A DNA stretch of 64,000 bases from Vreelandella nigrificans. GTDB taxonomy: Bacteria; Pseudomonadota; Gammaproteobacteria; Pseudomonadales; Halomonadaceae. The stretch covers positions 62,001-126,000 of the forward strand of contig NZ_NWUX01000010.1 in NCBI RefSeq assembly GCF_002374315.1, given 5' to 3'. The notes below the pieces were generated by a model that did no database searches, was not told the origin of the DNA, and worked only from the letters and a program-made list of their open reading frames with translations. The translations under genes and the position numbers were made by a program. Of this stretch, positions 1 through 8,030 are shown one piece after another; position 1 is the stretch's first letter, and every line of letters begins with the position of its first letter.

Positions 1-99
1 GGGCCTTCGAGACCCATGCACCTGCTCTACGCCGCCGATCAACGCATGACACCGAAGCTACGCTATTTCATAGACGACGTTGTGGCCACGTTCGCTTAG
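1..99 (+). CDS. LysR-family regulator, C-terminal end only
   Basis: The window opens inside a reading frame that ends at TAG 97-99. The 32 visible residues (containing PMHLLYAADQ and a final FIDDVVATFA) match the end of the LysR effector-binding domain, where a 'P.hLlYp..r...k.R.FiDfl' pattern is usual. The DNA-binding domain and start lie outside the window, so the target genes cannot be inferred. It is co-oriented toward the HigBA pair, which reads the opposite way. The family call rests on this short tail alone. Confidence 0.55.
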   Translation, partial: GPSRPMHLLYAADQRMTPKLRYFIDDVVATFA

Positions 100-123
100 T
101 TGGCTATTGAGGGAACAGCTGCT

Positions 124-522
124 TCAATCTGTACCACTTTCACTGAGAGCGGGTACATGGCGAGGAGGCTTAATCAAGCTTTCTGCTGGAATGCCGAACA
201 TCTCATGGAGCTTCCACACCATGGCCAGAGTCAATTTGCGCTTCCCATTAAGTATTTCGTAGACACGGTTGCGTTTACCGATAGCAGGTTCCAAATCCTT
301 AGCGGTAAGGCCCTCCTGATCCATCCGGAACTTGATAGCTTCAATTGGATCAGGCAGGTCTACAGGGAATTGATGAGCTTCGTAGTGCTCAATCAACGTC
401 AGCAAAATATCGAAGCGATCGCTGTCCTCGCTGCCAAGCTCTGGCTCGTTATCGAAGTAGGCTGATACGTCACGCAATGCAGCTTTGTAGTCAGCCTCTG
501 TGCGAATCGGGCGAATGTTCAT
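124..522 (-). CDS. higA: HigA-type antitoxin, helix-turn-helix
   Basis: 132-residue XRE-type DNA-binding protein, antitoxin of the HigBA type II pair; it should bind and neutralise HigB and repress the operon. The N-terminal part is an acidic dimer/toxin-binding region (residues about 1-60). The HTH follows ('MDQEGLTAKDLEPAIG' then 'VYEILNGKRKLTL'), as in HigA proteins where the antitoxin carries a C-terminal HTH. I start it at the ATG at 522 rather than 540: the former has GGAG 7 bases upstream and leaves 4 bases after the higB stop, while the latter overlaps higB. The order is toxin first, antitoxin second, which is typical for higBA and atypical for most other toxin-antitoxin pairs. Confidence 0.85.
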   Translation of the reverse strand: MNIRPIRTEADYKAALRDVSAYFDNEPELGSEDSDRFDILLTLIEHYEAHQFPVDLPDPIEAIKFRMDQEGLTAKDLEPAIGKRNRVYEILNGKRKLTLAMVWKLHEMFGIPAESLIKPPRHVPALSESGTD

Positions 523-526
523 AAAA

Positions 527-829
527 TCACTCCATTTCAACGGTTTCGGCGTCTATCTTGTCGTACTCAGCGTGGGTACCGATGAACTTGATATAAACCG
601 CGCCATGCCGATAAACAACGCTTACGATAAGCCGGTAGTCGTTGCCTTTAATGTCAAATACGATGCGCTTGTTTCCCAATATGCTGGCTCTTGGGTATCT
701 CGCCTTGATGTCATGAGCACTCTCCCACTGGGCATGCTTTACTTCATCGATCCAGGCCTCCAGCGAACCTTTAGCGCCAGGATGCTTTTCCCAGAAGTCC
801 CTTAGATTTCTAATCGCTATAACTCTCAT
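527..829 (-). CDS. higB: HigB toxin, RelE-superfamily mRNA interferase
   Basis: 100-residue basic protein of the HigB family (RelE superfamily), expected to cleave mRNA on the ribosome when its antitoxin is lost. Recognisable features are the N-terminal 'MRVIAIRNLRDFWEKHPGAK', the central 'GNKRIVFDIKGNDYRLIV' beta core and the C-terminal 'KFIGTHAEYDKIDAETVEM', which is nearly diagnostic for this HigB subfamily. Length is normal. An AAGGAG ribosome site lies just upstream of the start, and a 15-bp dyad about 25 bases upstream is a probable operator. The gene is intact, so this is likely a functional pair. Confidence 0.9.
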   Translation of the reverse strand: MRVIAIRNLRDFWEKHPGAKGSLEAWIDEVKHAQWESAHDIKARYPRASILGNKRIVFDIKGNDYRLIVSVVYRHGAVYIKFIGTHAEYDKIDAETVEME

Positions 830-852
830 GCCGTCTCCTTACGGCTCATTTT

Positions 853-867
853 GTCCCAAATTGGGAC
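853..867. promoter_or_regulatory. Palindrome upstream of higBA, probable HigA operator
   Basis: GTCCCAA-A-TTGGGAC: two perfect 7-base arms around one central base, centred 31 bases upstream of the higB start. HigA antitoxins bind such short dyads in their own promoters. The assignment is by position and symmetry only. Confidence 0.5.
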
Positions 868-951
868 TAACTTCAAATCTTACTTACGCAACTGAAGCCA
901 TTCTAGCGGGTGAGCTATCAAGAGGCTTGTACAAAAATGAGCAAATACTGT

Positions 952-1791
952 TTAACCCACTACCCACTCATTAAAAGCCTGCTTCTCGGTATCGGCTCCC
1001 TTGTGGGCATAGTAGACCAGCCGCAGGTGGCGCTCTTCATCAACGGTGAGCGTGGTATGTTCAAACGCGACAGCGCCGATCCCATCCAGATAAAGATGAC
1101 GCACTCCCTGGCAAGGCGCGTTGACCTCCTGGGTTTTCCACAACTGCTTAAACTCAGGCGAGACCTTGGTTAACTCGTCGACCAGCTCATCAATGGTGGG
1201 GTCTTGCGCCGCTCGGGCAAAGTCGCGCCGAAAGCTGGATAGCATTTGGCTGACCTGCGTTTCCCAGGGTGACAAGCGCTGACGCATGGCAGGGTCGGTA
1301 AATAACAACCACAGCATATTGCGGCGCTCTGGTGCATGGTCAGAAAAGTTGAACAGCTTATCGGCCGCGCTATTCCACGCCAGCACATCCCAGCGCAAGT
1401 TCAGGATATACGCAGGTCGCGTAGGCAGGTCGTCCATCAATGTTTGAACCAGCGGCGGCACGCTGCACCAGGTTTTACCTAGCTCAGAGGGTAAGCGCTG
1501 ATGAGTAAGCAAGAATAGATGTCGGCGCTCAGCCGTATCCAGCTTGAGCGCTTTGGATAGATTGTCCAGAAAAGTGGCCGATACGCTGATATTACGGCCC
1601 TGCTCCAACCAGGTATACCAAGTCAGCCCCACGCCTGCTAAAGCGGCGACTTCTTCACGCCTTAACCCCGGCGTACGCCGCCGACGGCCACGGGGAAGTC
1701 CCACCTCTTCCGGGGTAATTTTCTCGCGGTGTTTGCGTAGGAACTCAGCCAAGTCTTCCCGTGTTCGAGTAAGTATCCGGGCAGCGGTCAT
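952..1791 (-). CDS. XRE-family regulator with MmyB-like ligand domain
   Basis: 279-residue transcription factor. Residues about 12-85 form an XRE helix-turn-helix ('RTPGLRREEVAALAGV' followed by 'TWYTWLEQGRNISVS'), the signature of the MmyB/SCO4944-like group. The remaining two thirds ('RPAYILNLRWDVLAWNSAAD' and 'FTDPAMRQRLSPWE') match the MmyB-like ligand-binding domain, a PAS-like fold reported to bind fatty acids in one structural study. It is divergent from an MFS exporter, a usual arrangement for a local repressor controlling its neighbour. The start at 1791 has AAAGG upstream. The four-copy 17-bp array just upstream of the start is the obvious candidate binding region. Confidence 0.8.
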   Translation of the reverse strand: MTAARILTRTREDLAEFLRKHREKITPEEVGLPRGRRRRTPGLRREEVAALAGVGLTWYTWLEQGRNISVSATFLDNLSKALKLDTAERRHLFLLTHQRLPSELGKTWCSVPPLVQTLMDDLPTRPAYILNLRWDVLAWNSAADKLFNFSDHAPERRNMLWLLFTDPAMRQRLSPWETQVSQMLSSFRRDFARAAQDPTIDELVDELTKVSPEFKQLWKTQEVNAPCQGVRHLYLDGIGAVAFEHTTLTVDEERHLRLVYYAHKGADTEKQAFNEWVVG

Positions 1792-1806
1792 CTTATTACC
1801 TTTAAT

Positions 1807-1874
1807 AACTGATCATTTTTAACAACTTATCATTTTTACTAACTTAGAAATTTTAATAACTTATCACTTTTAGT
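1807..1874. repeat. Four tandem 17-bp iterons in a divergent promoter region
   Basis: Copies begin at 1807, 1824, 1841 and 1858, exactly 17 bases apart: AACTGATCATTTTTAAC, AACTTATCATTTTTACT, AACTTAGAAATTTTAAT and AACTTATCACTTTTAGT. The third copy is the most degenerate. They lie between the XRE regulator start (1791) and the MFS gene (1988). A 17-bp period is about 1.6 helical turns, so sites would not all face the same side. They are probably a cooperative operator array; the AT-rich tract may also contribute promoter elements. Confidence 0.65.
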
Positions 1875-1987
1875 AATAGCATAAACAGTTAAATTGTACC
1901 CCTCTTAAAGCCTCTCCAGAATAGCCCTTCGCTGGCAAAAAACAGCGCTGGCGGATTCTTTCCTCATGCTTATGCCTGGAGCACGTT

Positions 1988-3154
1988 ATGGCTGACCAAT
2001 CTCGTTTATCGGTATATCTAGTGGCACTGGGTGCTTTTGCACTTGGGATGGCCTCTTATGTTACTGCGGGGCTTATTCCTCTAATACAAAGCTCGTTTAC
2101 TGTCTCTGCCGCCACCGCAGCTCAGTTAGTCACCGCATTCACACTCGCCTATGGCTTAGGCTCGCCTATCGTCGTGGCACTACTGCCCGGTCATCGACAA
2201 CGTATTGGGTTACTTGTGGCATTGGTTATTTTTATTCTCGCCAACATCGCCAGCGCGCTGGCCACCAGCTTTGTATCACTTGCTGTATGGCGAGCTATCG
2301 CTGGCATTGGCGCGGGAGTTTATCTCGCGATGGGAATTGCAGCCTCTGCTGCGATTACACCCGAAGTAAATCGAGGTAAAGCCATTGCTATTATTATGGG
2401 CGGCATGGCGAGTGGCACTGTATTGGGTGTGCCGATCAGTCTATTGCTGGCGGAACGTTTTGGCTGGGAGTCGGCGATGTGGCTTATTTCAATATTAGGG
2501 TTAATTGCCTATATAGGACTACATGCCAAATTACCTGCGCTGCCATCTATACCGTCCCTTCCGCTGTCCCGCAAACTGGCTATTTTGAAAGCCCCCCATG
2601 CCATGGGCGTTCTAGCCGTTTCCTTGTTCGGCGCTATTGCCAGCTTGGGCATGTATACCTTTATCGCTCCTTTTATGGCAGCTACTGAGTCAGGTTCCGT
2701 TCAATCCATAGCAGGGTATTTGTGGGTTTGGGGGATTGGAGGTGTCGTGGGCAGCTTTTTGATTGGCCCTCTCGTAGACAAATTTAACGGCCTCGTGATT
2801 ACCTTGGCGATTATGCTACTGCTCTCTATGGCACTTATCTCACTGCCCTTTTCAGCATCGGCTCACCCACTACTGACATTACTGCCTATTGCGCTTTGGG
2901 GAGCCGTCGGCTGGGCGTTGCAAGTACCGCAAAATAATGAGCTTGTGCGCACTCGCCTGGCTCATGGCGATGGTAACTTGGCAGTCGCGCTTAACGAATC
3001 AGCACTCTATTTAGGCAGTGCCATTGGTGCGGCGAGCGGGGGAATTATGCTTGCTCTCAATCTTCCCGTTGCGTCATTAGCGTTTGGCGCGGGGTTTGTC
3101 GCCGTGGTAGGTGCGGCAACGCAGCTAATTATCGTGGCTCGCCATAAGCGTTAA
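1988..3154 (+). CDS. MFS transporter, DHA1 (AraJ/PucI-like) exporter
   Basis: 388-residue inner-membrane protein with 12 predicted hydrophobic segments, of the drug:H+ antiporter-1 type (related to AraJ/YdhP/CmlA). Visible landmarks are 'GMASYVTAGLIPLI' in helix 1, 'TAFTLAYGLGSPIV' in helix 2, 'WRAIAGIGAGVYLAMG' in helix 4 and the motif-C-like 'MASGTVLGVPISLLL' in helix 5. Substrate is not predictable; the family exports drugs, sugars or purine analogues. The start has GGAG at 1977-1980. It is controlled in all likelihood by the divergent XRE protein through the iteron array. It converges with the DUF2149 gene 39 bases downstream. Confidence 0.8.
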   Translation: MADQSRLSVYLVALGAFALGMASYVTAGLIPLIQSSFTVSAATAAQLVTAFTLAYGLGSPIVVALLPGHRQRIGLLVALVIFILANIASALATSFVSLAVWRAIAGIGAGVYLAMGIAASAAITPEVNRGKAIAIIMGGMASGTVLGVPISLLLAERFGWESAMWLISILGLIAYIGLHAKLPALPSIPSLPLSRKLAILKAPHAMGVLAVSLFGAIASLGMYTFIAPFMAATESGSVQSIAGYLWVWGIGGVVGSFLIGPLVDKFNGLVITLAIMLLLSMALISLPFSASAHPLLTLLPIALWGAVGWALQVPQNNELVRTRLAHGDGNLAVALNESALYLGSAIGAASGGIMLALNLPVASLAFGAGFVAVVGAATQLIIVARHKR

Positions 3155-3193
3155 TTCTAACAACGCAGAGATGGGCGAGTGGCTTGTGGCATA

Positions 3194-3499
3194 TTAATCT
3201 TCTGGCACATAGATCATTCGTCCATCGTCCATGCGGTAGGTTACACCTGCGCGCGCGCCCTGCCCCTGGCCAACTTCCCCGCTGGATTCGTAGCGTGTCA
3301 GTTCCTGGCCCTCTTTGATGGTGATACGCATATCCGCTTCGCCGGGATTTTCGATCACCACCACCCGCTCCTGAGAGAATGGGTTGAGCGGGTTCTGGGC
3401 GATCACGATCATCAAAACGCCAATAATCACTAAAAAAAGATCGATCAAATTGACGACGGAGAGCATGGGGTCGTTATCTTCCTCATCCAGAAAGCGCAT
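3194..3499 (-). CDS. DUF2149 protein, small single-pass partner of ExbB-like protein
   Basis: 101-residue protein, last gene of the TonB-receptor/CobN-like operon. It has a short cytoplasmic N-terminus, one membrane helix (about residues 12-34, 'VVNLIDLFLVIIGVLMIVI') and a periplasmic tail ending 'TYRMDDGRMIYVPED'. This topology is like ExbD/TolR, and DUF2149 is recurrently linked to MotA/TolQ/ExbB proteins and CobN homologues, including the hmu loci of Bacteroidetes. It overlaps the preceding gene by 17 bases. It probably forms, with that protein, a dedicated proton-driven motor for the receptor or the CobN-like protein; that role is inferred. Start ATG 3499 has GGAGG about 10 bases upstream. 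Confidence 0.75.
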   Translation of the reverse strand: MRFLDEEDNDPMLSVVNLIDLFLVIIGVLMIVIAQNPLNPFSQERVVVIENPGEADMRITIKEGQELTRYESSGEVGQGQGARAGVTYRMDDGRMIYVPED

Positions 3500-4004
3500 C
3501 AGAATTGCCCTCCGGTTGTTCGCGCTGGCGCTCCAGCAAGCGGAGATCCTGTAGTAACCAGCGCCGCCGCACCGTCAGAATAAAAAAGCAGATGCTGGCG
3601 GCCAATAGCGCCAGGATAACCGCCGAGAAAGCAGCCACCATATTAGCTCCCACCGCCGCCGCATCGTTCTCACCCAACGCCAGCAGAGCTGGCCCCATGG
3701 GGATCATGGTCGCGATTAATCCCAGCATGGGAGCGGTACGCGACACAATACGCAGCCACTCCAACCGGTGCATGATCCACAGCTCCAGGTCATCGCTTGC
3801 CAGGAGTGAAGCGCCTCCTTGCTGGGCGTAATAAAAGAGCGCTCGTGGCCGAGTGCTCCAGCGGCGTTGCAGGGACTCAACGACAAAGGCTCCCAACATT
3901 ATCAGTGCATAAACCAGCGCCGCCATAATCAGCAGCCAAACAGGCCATAAGAAGACGCGCGAAGCGTCGTAGAGCAGGGTTTCCATCTCATTCAATACGG
4001 GCAT
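3483..4004 (-). CDS. MotA/TolQ/ExbB-family proton channel protein
   Basis: 173-residue inner-membrane protein with three hydrophobic helices (about residues 17-42, 93-115 and 124-150). The TolQ/ExbB signature spans the second and third helices ('WLRIVSRTAPMLGLIATMIP' and 'NMVAAFSAVILALLAASICF'), matching the ExbB 'TAPLLGLLGTV.GM' and 'AL..TA.GL..AIPA' regions. It is shorter than ExbB (about 240), as are the HmuU-like members found next to CobN homologues. It lies 39 bases after the CobN-like gene and overlaps DUF2149. A GAGAG ribosome site precedes the ATG at 4004. Likely role: energising this operon's own outer-membrane receptor or chelatase. Confidence 0.8.
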   Translation of the reverse strand: MPVLNEMETLLYDASRVFLWPVWLLIMAALVYALIMLGAFVVESLQRRWSTRPRALFYYAQQGGASLLASDDLELWIMHRLEWLRIVSRTAPMLGLIATMIPMGPALLALGENDAAAVGANMVAAFSAVILALLAASICFFILTVRRRWLLQDLRLLERQREQPEGNSDALSG

Positions 4005-4043
4005 TTCACTCTCTCGCTGGGTACGTTCAATCTTCGTTCGCTG

Positions 4044-7000
4044 TCAGTAACGCCGACGGCACGCCTGCACTGCACCACCGCTGGCTATCAACACAAGCAT
4101 CAATAAAATGGCCCATCGTAAGTGATCATCATCGCGGTGAGTGTTGGCCTCTACGGCTTCAAGCACTTGCCCTTCCACGCTCTGCATAACGGGTTGGCTC
4201 TCTGTGCTCTGCGTCATGTCGGCATCAGAGGTAGCCTGCGTAGGTGAAGGGGCGTTCATATCCAAGCCAAATCCTTGAACCAAATCGGCAATGAACGCGC
4301 GACTGATTGCGGCACCGGTGTCTACCTCGAACTGTTCTTCCAGGGTTTGCCAACGCTGAGCCAGCTCCCGTTGGGTCTGCTCAGAGGCATCCCAGTATCC
4401 CTTGCGAATAGCTTCGGCCATGCGCTCCAGGATTTGCGCCTGAGCCGTCGGGTTGTGTGTTTCAAACCACTCCTGGGTGCCCAGGTCACGTGTGTCATTC
4501 ACATAAGTATCAAACAGGGCCTGCCATTGGTCATCGCGCACCGTGGAGGCATCCATTGCCTGCCAGCCAAATAGATTATTAGTGACATTGAGCACTTCAA
4601 GCGTGCCCGCGTACCCCTCTGCCTGCATGGCTTCTATCCACTGTGGGTTTAGATAGCGCGTGCGCAGTTCGTCAGCCAGAAAGCGCGCCAGTCCCGTCGT
4701 TTTGATATGGCTGCGCAGGTCTGAGACCAAGAGTTGCGGCGCCTGCCCATCCAGATGCCGCACAGCTGCCGACAAGCCTCCTAAGAATTCAAAGGGGTGA
4801 TCCGTGGATAACACGCCGTGGAGGTTTGAAGAGCGCGACATAACCGCGGCTTGCGTCCCGCGCAGCTGTTCAGCCAGCAGATTGACCTGCCCAGCTGCCT
4901 CGCCCCAGCGCTGGCTTGCATAGGCGTAGCGACTGCTGGCAAGAAACTGCTCTGCCAACACTGCGTCGTCATCCCATTCAGTTGAGCGCATAGCCAGTTC
5001 GGTAACACCAGTGCCATACGCCCCCGGGGCACTACTGAAGAGCCGATGCTGAGCCATGGACTGCGCGTCATCGGCTGGTACGCCCTGCTGTTCAAGCTCA
5101 GCGGCGATACGTTGGTTATTGGCTGCAATCAGGTTCTGTGGCTCATCCAGTTGGGCAAGCCGTACCATCGCATCGTCGAGCAGCCGCATAAAGCTGTCGA
5201 ACTGGTCACGATAAACGCCTGTCACCTGAACCACGACATCCGTTCGAGGGCGCCCCAACTCGTCGGCTGGCACGATCTCCAATGAGATGACTCGCCCCCC
5301 CTCATCCCATACCGGCCGCAGCCCTAACGCATGGAGTACCTGCGCTTCCGTTACCCCTAGATGCCGAATCGCTTCGGAAGACCACAAACTAAACGCGAGT
5401 TTTTGCGGCCATGCCCCTGCGTGCTCATCGCGAAATGCCTGAACCAGTTGCTCATAAGCCTCGGCCCCGGATTCAAACGCAGCACGTGTTGGCAGCTTAT
5501 CGGCCTCAAATGCGTACAGGTTGCGGCCACTCATCACCTCGGGGTTGCGAATAGGATCACCGCCGGCCCCTGGTGGCACAAAGCGACCCGCTAATCCAGC
5601 CAAGAGTGCTTCATTCTCCTGGGTATCCAACAAGCGCTGATTCAGCTCACGAGCGCGGGGGGCAAAGTCGGTGAGACTATCCGGCAACGCTTCGTCATCG
5701 GATGAGAGCATTTGTCGTACCGTCTGGTGAGCGGGGTTTTCAGACAAACCATCACCATCCTCCGCAAACAGCTCCTCCACATCAATATCCAGCGCGGTAT
5801 AAAAAGGCTCCCCCAACTGCTGCATAACGGTACTAATACGATGATCAATATCCGCTGGCTGCCCAAAGGTATGTAGGCCCAGCGGCATAGCCACCCGCGC
5901 CAATTCATGCAGGTGGTCATGCAACTCCGCCAGAAAATCCTCGAATGCCATATCGATCTGCTCATGTGACCATCCCAGGTCGTCGTGCAGATTGGCTTCG
6001 ATCGCCACAGCGGCAATTTGCTCTGTCACCCGTTCACGAACATTGCCTTCATCAAGTTGCTCATACTCATGTATCAGCTGATGTAAATCACGCAACTGAT
6101 CGTAAAGGCCAGCGGGCGCAAAGGGGGGCGTTTGATGGCTGATGGTGACCGCACGACCTCTCCGTTTGGCCTGGATCGCCTCGCCAACATTGTCCTGAAT
6201 ATAGGGGTAGAACACCGGTAAACTGCCAAGCGCCAGCCATGGGTAGTCACTTACCGCCAACCCTCGCTCTTTGCCGGGAAGCCACTCCTGGGTGCCATGG
6301 GTACCCAGGTGAATCAATGCATGGGCATCGTAATGGCGCTGAAGATAGAGATAAGCAGCCATATAGTGGTGGTCAGGCGGCATAGCGGTGTCGTGATAGC
6401 CGCCATGGGCAGCGGCATGACGCGGCAACTGGGGCATAATAACCAGATTGCCTAACTGCCAGCGGGGAATAACAAAGTAGCGCTGACCATTGATCTCCCG
6501 TAGCGCATGATGGCGCTCAGGCGCGCCCCCCATATGGCGTAGCTCACGTTGATGTTGACGGGGTAGCGCCTCCAGCCAGCGCTCATACTCGGCCAACGGG
6601 AACACATCGGCCAGTCCCTCTTCAAGCAGGGTATCCAGGTGATCGCTGCTATATAACGCCTTCAGCATACGCTGACTGGTGTCGATGATCTGTTGCTCTT
6701 CAAGCGTATCTCCTACTGCATACCCCTGTTCAGCAAGGGCTTGATGGAGCGAGCGTAGGCTACGTGGAATATTGAGGTGCGAGGCTCCCAGGTTCTTCTC
6801 CCCCGCAGGATAGTTCCAGAACATCAGCGCCAGGCGTTTCTCCGCAGCAGGCGTATGCCGCAACAACACCAAACTGTGCAGCTTTTCGATGAGAGCATCA
6901 GCCTGCTCAGGCAAGAGTACTTCCCGGCCCTGGGACGTCGCAGAGAGCACCAGTGGATCGCTGATCCCCCATCCTTCCGGCCCCGCCAGAAATACCGCTG

Positions 7001-8030
7001 TGGTGCGTGGCGCAACACCGCTAGGCGCATCAAGCCATTCGCTTGCATCGCCTTCACGAAAACGCAGTGTTTGGATAACGGGAATATCCAGCGCGAGGAA
7101 GTCACGGCTACGAGCCGCACCATCCTGCATATGCGACAAGTTGACCAACACATCAACCTTGGCCTCCTCAAGTGCACCTACCAGCCCTTCTGGTGCTGCG
7201 TTATCCAGCCAGAAGACGATAGGCGTCAACCCCGCTGCCTCGGTCCGCTCAATCAGCTCGTCGATCTCATCGGTCACCATGCTGGTGATCATGCCTTGAT
7301 AAACGAGAAAGGCTACGCGCCCGCTGGGGCCGGGTTCAGCATCGTTACCGTCAGACCGAACATTTTTAGCGTGCCAGGCAAGATAGGATGCAACCTCCTC
7401 AAAGGGGTGCGGCGCACTGGAATGATAAAAGCCCGTAGCGGGTAGCTGCTGCGGTGGCTCAAGTAGTTCATCCGGGGGCGTTTCCGTCTCTAGTACAGTG
7501 CGGGTTAATGCAAAAAAACGCCGGAAGTTATCTTCGCCGCCGTTAGCGTAAAGCGCGGCCAGAGCACTGCCATGCTCTGGCGCGATCCCCACCCATTGCG
7601 GGCGGCCGCCCCCCACGGTCAGCATCGGAGCATTCACGTCTACCGACAGCGCCTCTACATGCTGCTCGACCATTGCCCGGTCATTGGGGCGCGGACCATC
7701 AAGCACAATTAACGCTGCCTCATTGAGTGCACCGAGCAGCGTATCGGGCGAGGCATCTTCAACACTCAAATGGCGTATAACCACGCGCTCCCCTTCGGCA
7801 AGGGGGGCAAGACGTTGAAACTTCTCTGCAGTGACAAAGCTGTTATGTAGCACCAGCACAATAGGCTGTGAAGAACCATCATCGGCCCAAGCTGAGCAAG
7901 CACCTGTTATGACCAACAAACAGCTGAGCGATACCCAACGTTTCAGCATCCAACCCTGCAATAAGCGCCCTATGCTCAGCCACTCTCTACACACTGCTCT
8001 ACGAATTTCTCTGCACATTTCTCTGCGCAT
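4044..8030 (-). CDS. CobN/Mg-chelatase-like protein, membrane-anchored, metal uptake
   Basis: 1328-residue homologue of CobN/BchH large chelatase subunits. Landmarks are 'HLGTHGTQEWLPGKE', 'YPYIQDNVGEAIQAKRRG' and 'PPGAGGDPIRNPEVMSGRN'. Unlike cytosolic CobN it has an exported N-terminus (hydrophobic stretch then 'GACSAWA', best start ATG 7949, 'MLKRWVSLSCLLVIT') and a C-terminal membrane helix ('AILLMLVLIASGGA') with a short basic tail, so the body should sit in the periplasm anchored to the inner membrane. The long frame starts at 8030, overlapping the receptor stop by one base. There are no cobalamin-synthesis genes nearby. Receptor, CobN-like, ExbB-like and DUF2149 genes match, from memory, the zinc-starvation operon PA1922-PA1925 of Pseudomonas aeruginosa and resemble hmuRSUV of Bacteroidetes, where HmuS removes metal from heme. 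A dechelation role is inference. Confidence 0.8.
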   Translation of the reverse strand: MRREMCREIRRAVCREWLSIGRLLQGWMLKRWVSLSCLLVITGACSAWADDGSSQPIVLVLHNSFVTAEKFQRLAPLAEGERVVIRHLSVEDASPDTLLGALNEAALIVLDGPRPNDRAMVEQHVEALSVDVNAPMLTVGGGRPQWVGIAPEHGSALAALYANGGEDNFRRFFALTRTVLETETPPDELLEPPQQLPATGFYHSSAPHPFEEVASYLAWHAKNVRSDGNDAEPGPSGRVAFLVYQGMITSMVTDEIDELIERTEAAGLTPIVFWLDNAAPEGLVGALEEAKVDVLVNLSHMQDGAARSRDFLALDIPVIQTLRFREGDASEWLDAPSGVAPRTTAVFLAGPEGWGISDPLVLSATSQGREVLLPEQADALIEKLHSLVLLRHTPAAEKRLALMFWNYPAGEKNLGASHLNIPRSLRSLHQALAEQGYAVGDTLEEQQIIDTSQRMLKALYSSDHLDTLLEEGLADVFPLAEYERWLEALPRQHQRELRHMGGAPERHHALREINGQRYFVIPRWQLGNLVIMPQLPRHAAAHGGYHDTAMPPDHHYMAAYLYLQRHYDAHALIHLGTHGTQEWLPGKERGLAVSDYPWLALGSLPVFYPYIQDNVGEAIQAKRRGRAVTISHQTPPFAPAGLYDQLRDLHQLIHEYEQLDEGNVRERVTEQIAAVAIEANLHDDLGWSHEQIDMAFEDFLAELHDHLHELARVAMPLGLHTFGQPADIDHRISTVMQQLGEPFYTALDIDVEELFAEDGDGLSENPAHQTVRQMLSSDDEALPDSLTDFAPRARELNQRLLDTQENEALLAGLAGRFVPPGAGGDPIRNPEVMSGRNLYAFEADKLPTRAAFESGAEAYEQLVQAFRDEHAGAWPQKLAFSLWSSEAIRHLGVTEAQVLHALGLRPVWDEGGRVISLEIVPADELGRPRTDVVVQVTGVYRDQFDSFMRLLDDAMVRLAQLDEPQNLIAANNQRIAAELEQQGVPADDAQSMAQHRLFSSAPGAYGTGVTELAMRSTEWDDDAVLAEQFLASSRYAYASQRWGEAAGQVNLLAEQLRGTQAAVMSRSSNLHGVLSTDHPFEFLGGLSAAVRHLDGQAPQLLVSDLRSHIKTTGLARFLADELRTRYLNPQWIEAMQAEGYAGTLEVLNVTNNLFGWQAMDASTVRDDQWQALFDTYVNDTRDLGTQEWFETHNPTAQAQILERMAEAIRKGYWDASEQTQRELAQRWQTLEEQFEVDTGAAISRAFIADLVQGFGLDMNAPSPTQATSDADMTQSTESQPVMQSVEGQVLEAVEANTHRDDDHLRWAILLMLVLIASGGAVQACRRRY

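Noticed and set aside
1807-1874. CRISPR array or plasmid-type replication iterons
   Set aside because: Repeats are contiguous without spacers, only four copies, and no rep or cas gene is near; promoter location fits an operator array.
6777-7445. 222-codon plus-strand open frame inside the CobN-like gene
   Set aside because: It is antisense to a well-conserved coding region, has no ribosome site, and its sequence is Arg/Pro/His-rich without similarity to any family; it is a shadow frame.
4044-8030. Aerobic cobalamin synthesis cobaltochelatase (cobN proper)
   Set aside because: No cobS, cobT or other cob genes are near, and the protein has an export signal and a C-terminal membrane anchor; the neighbours are receptor and ExbB-like genes.
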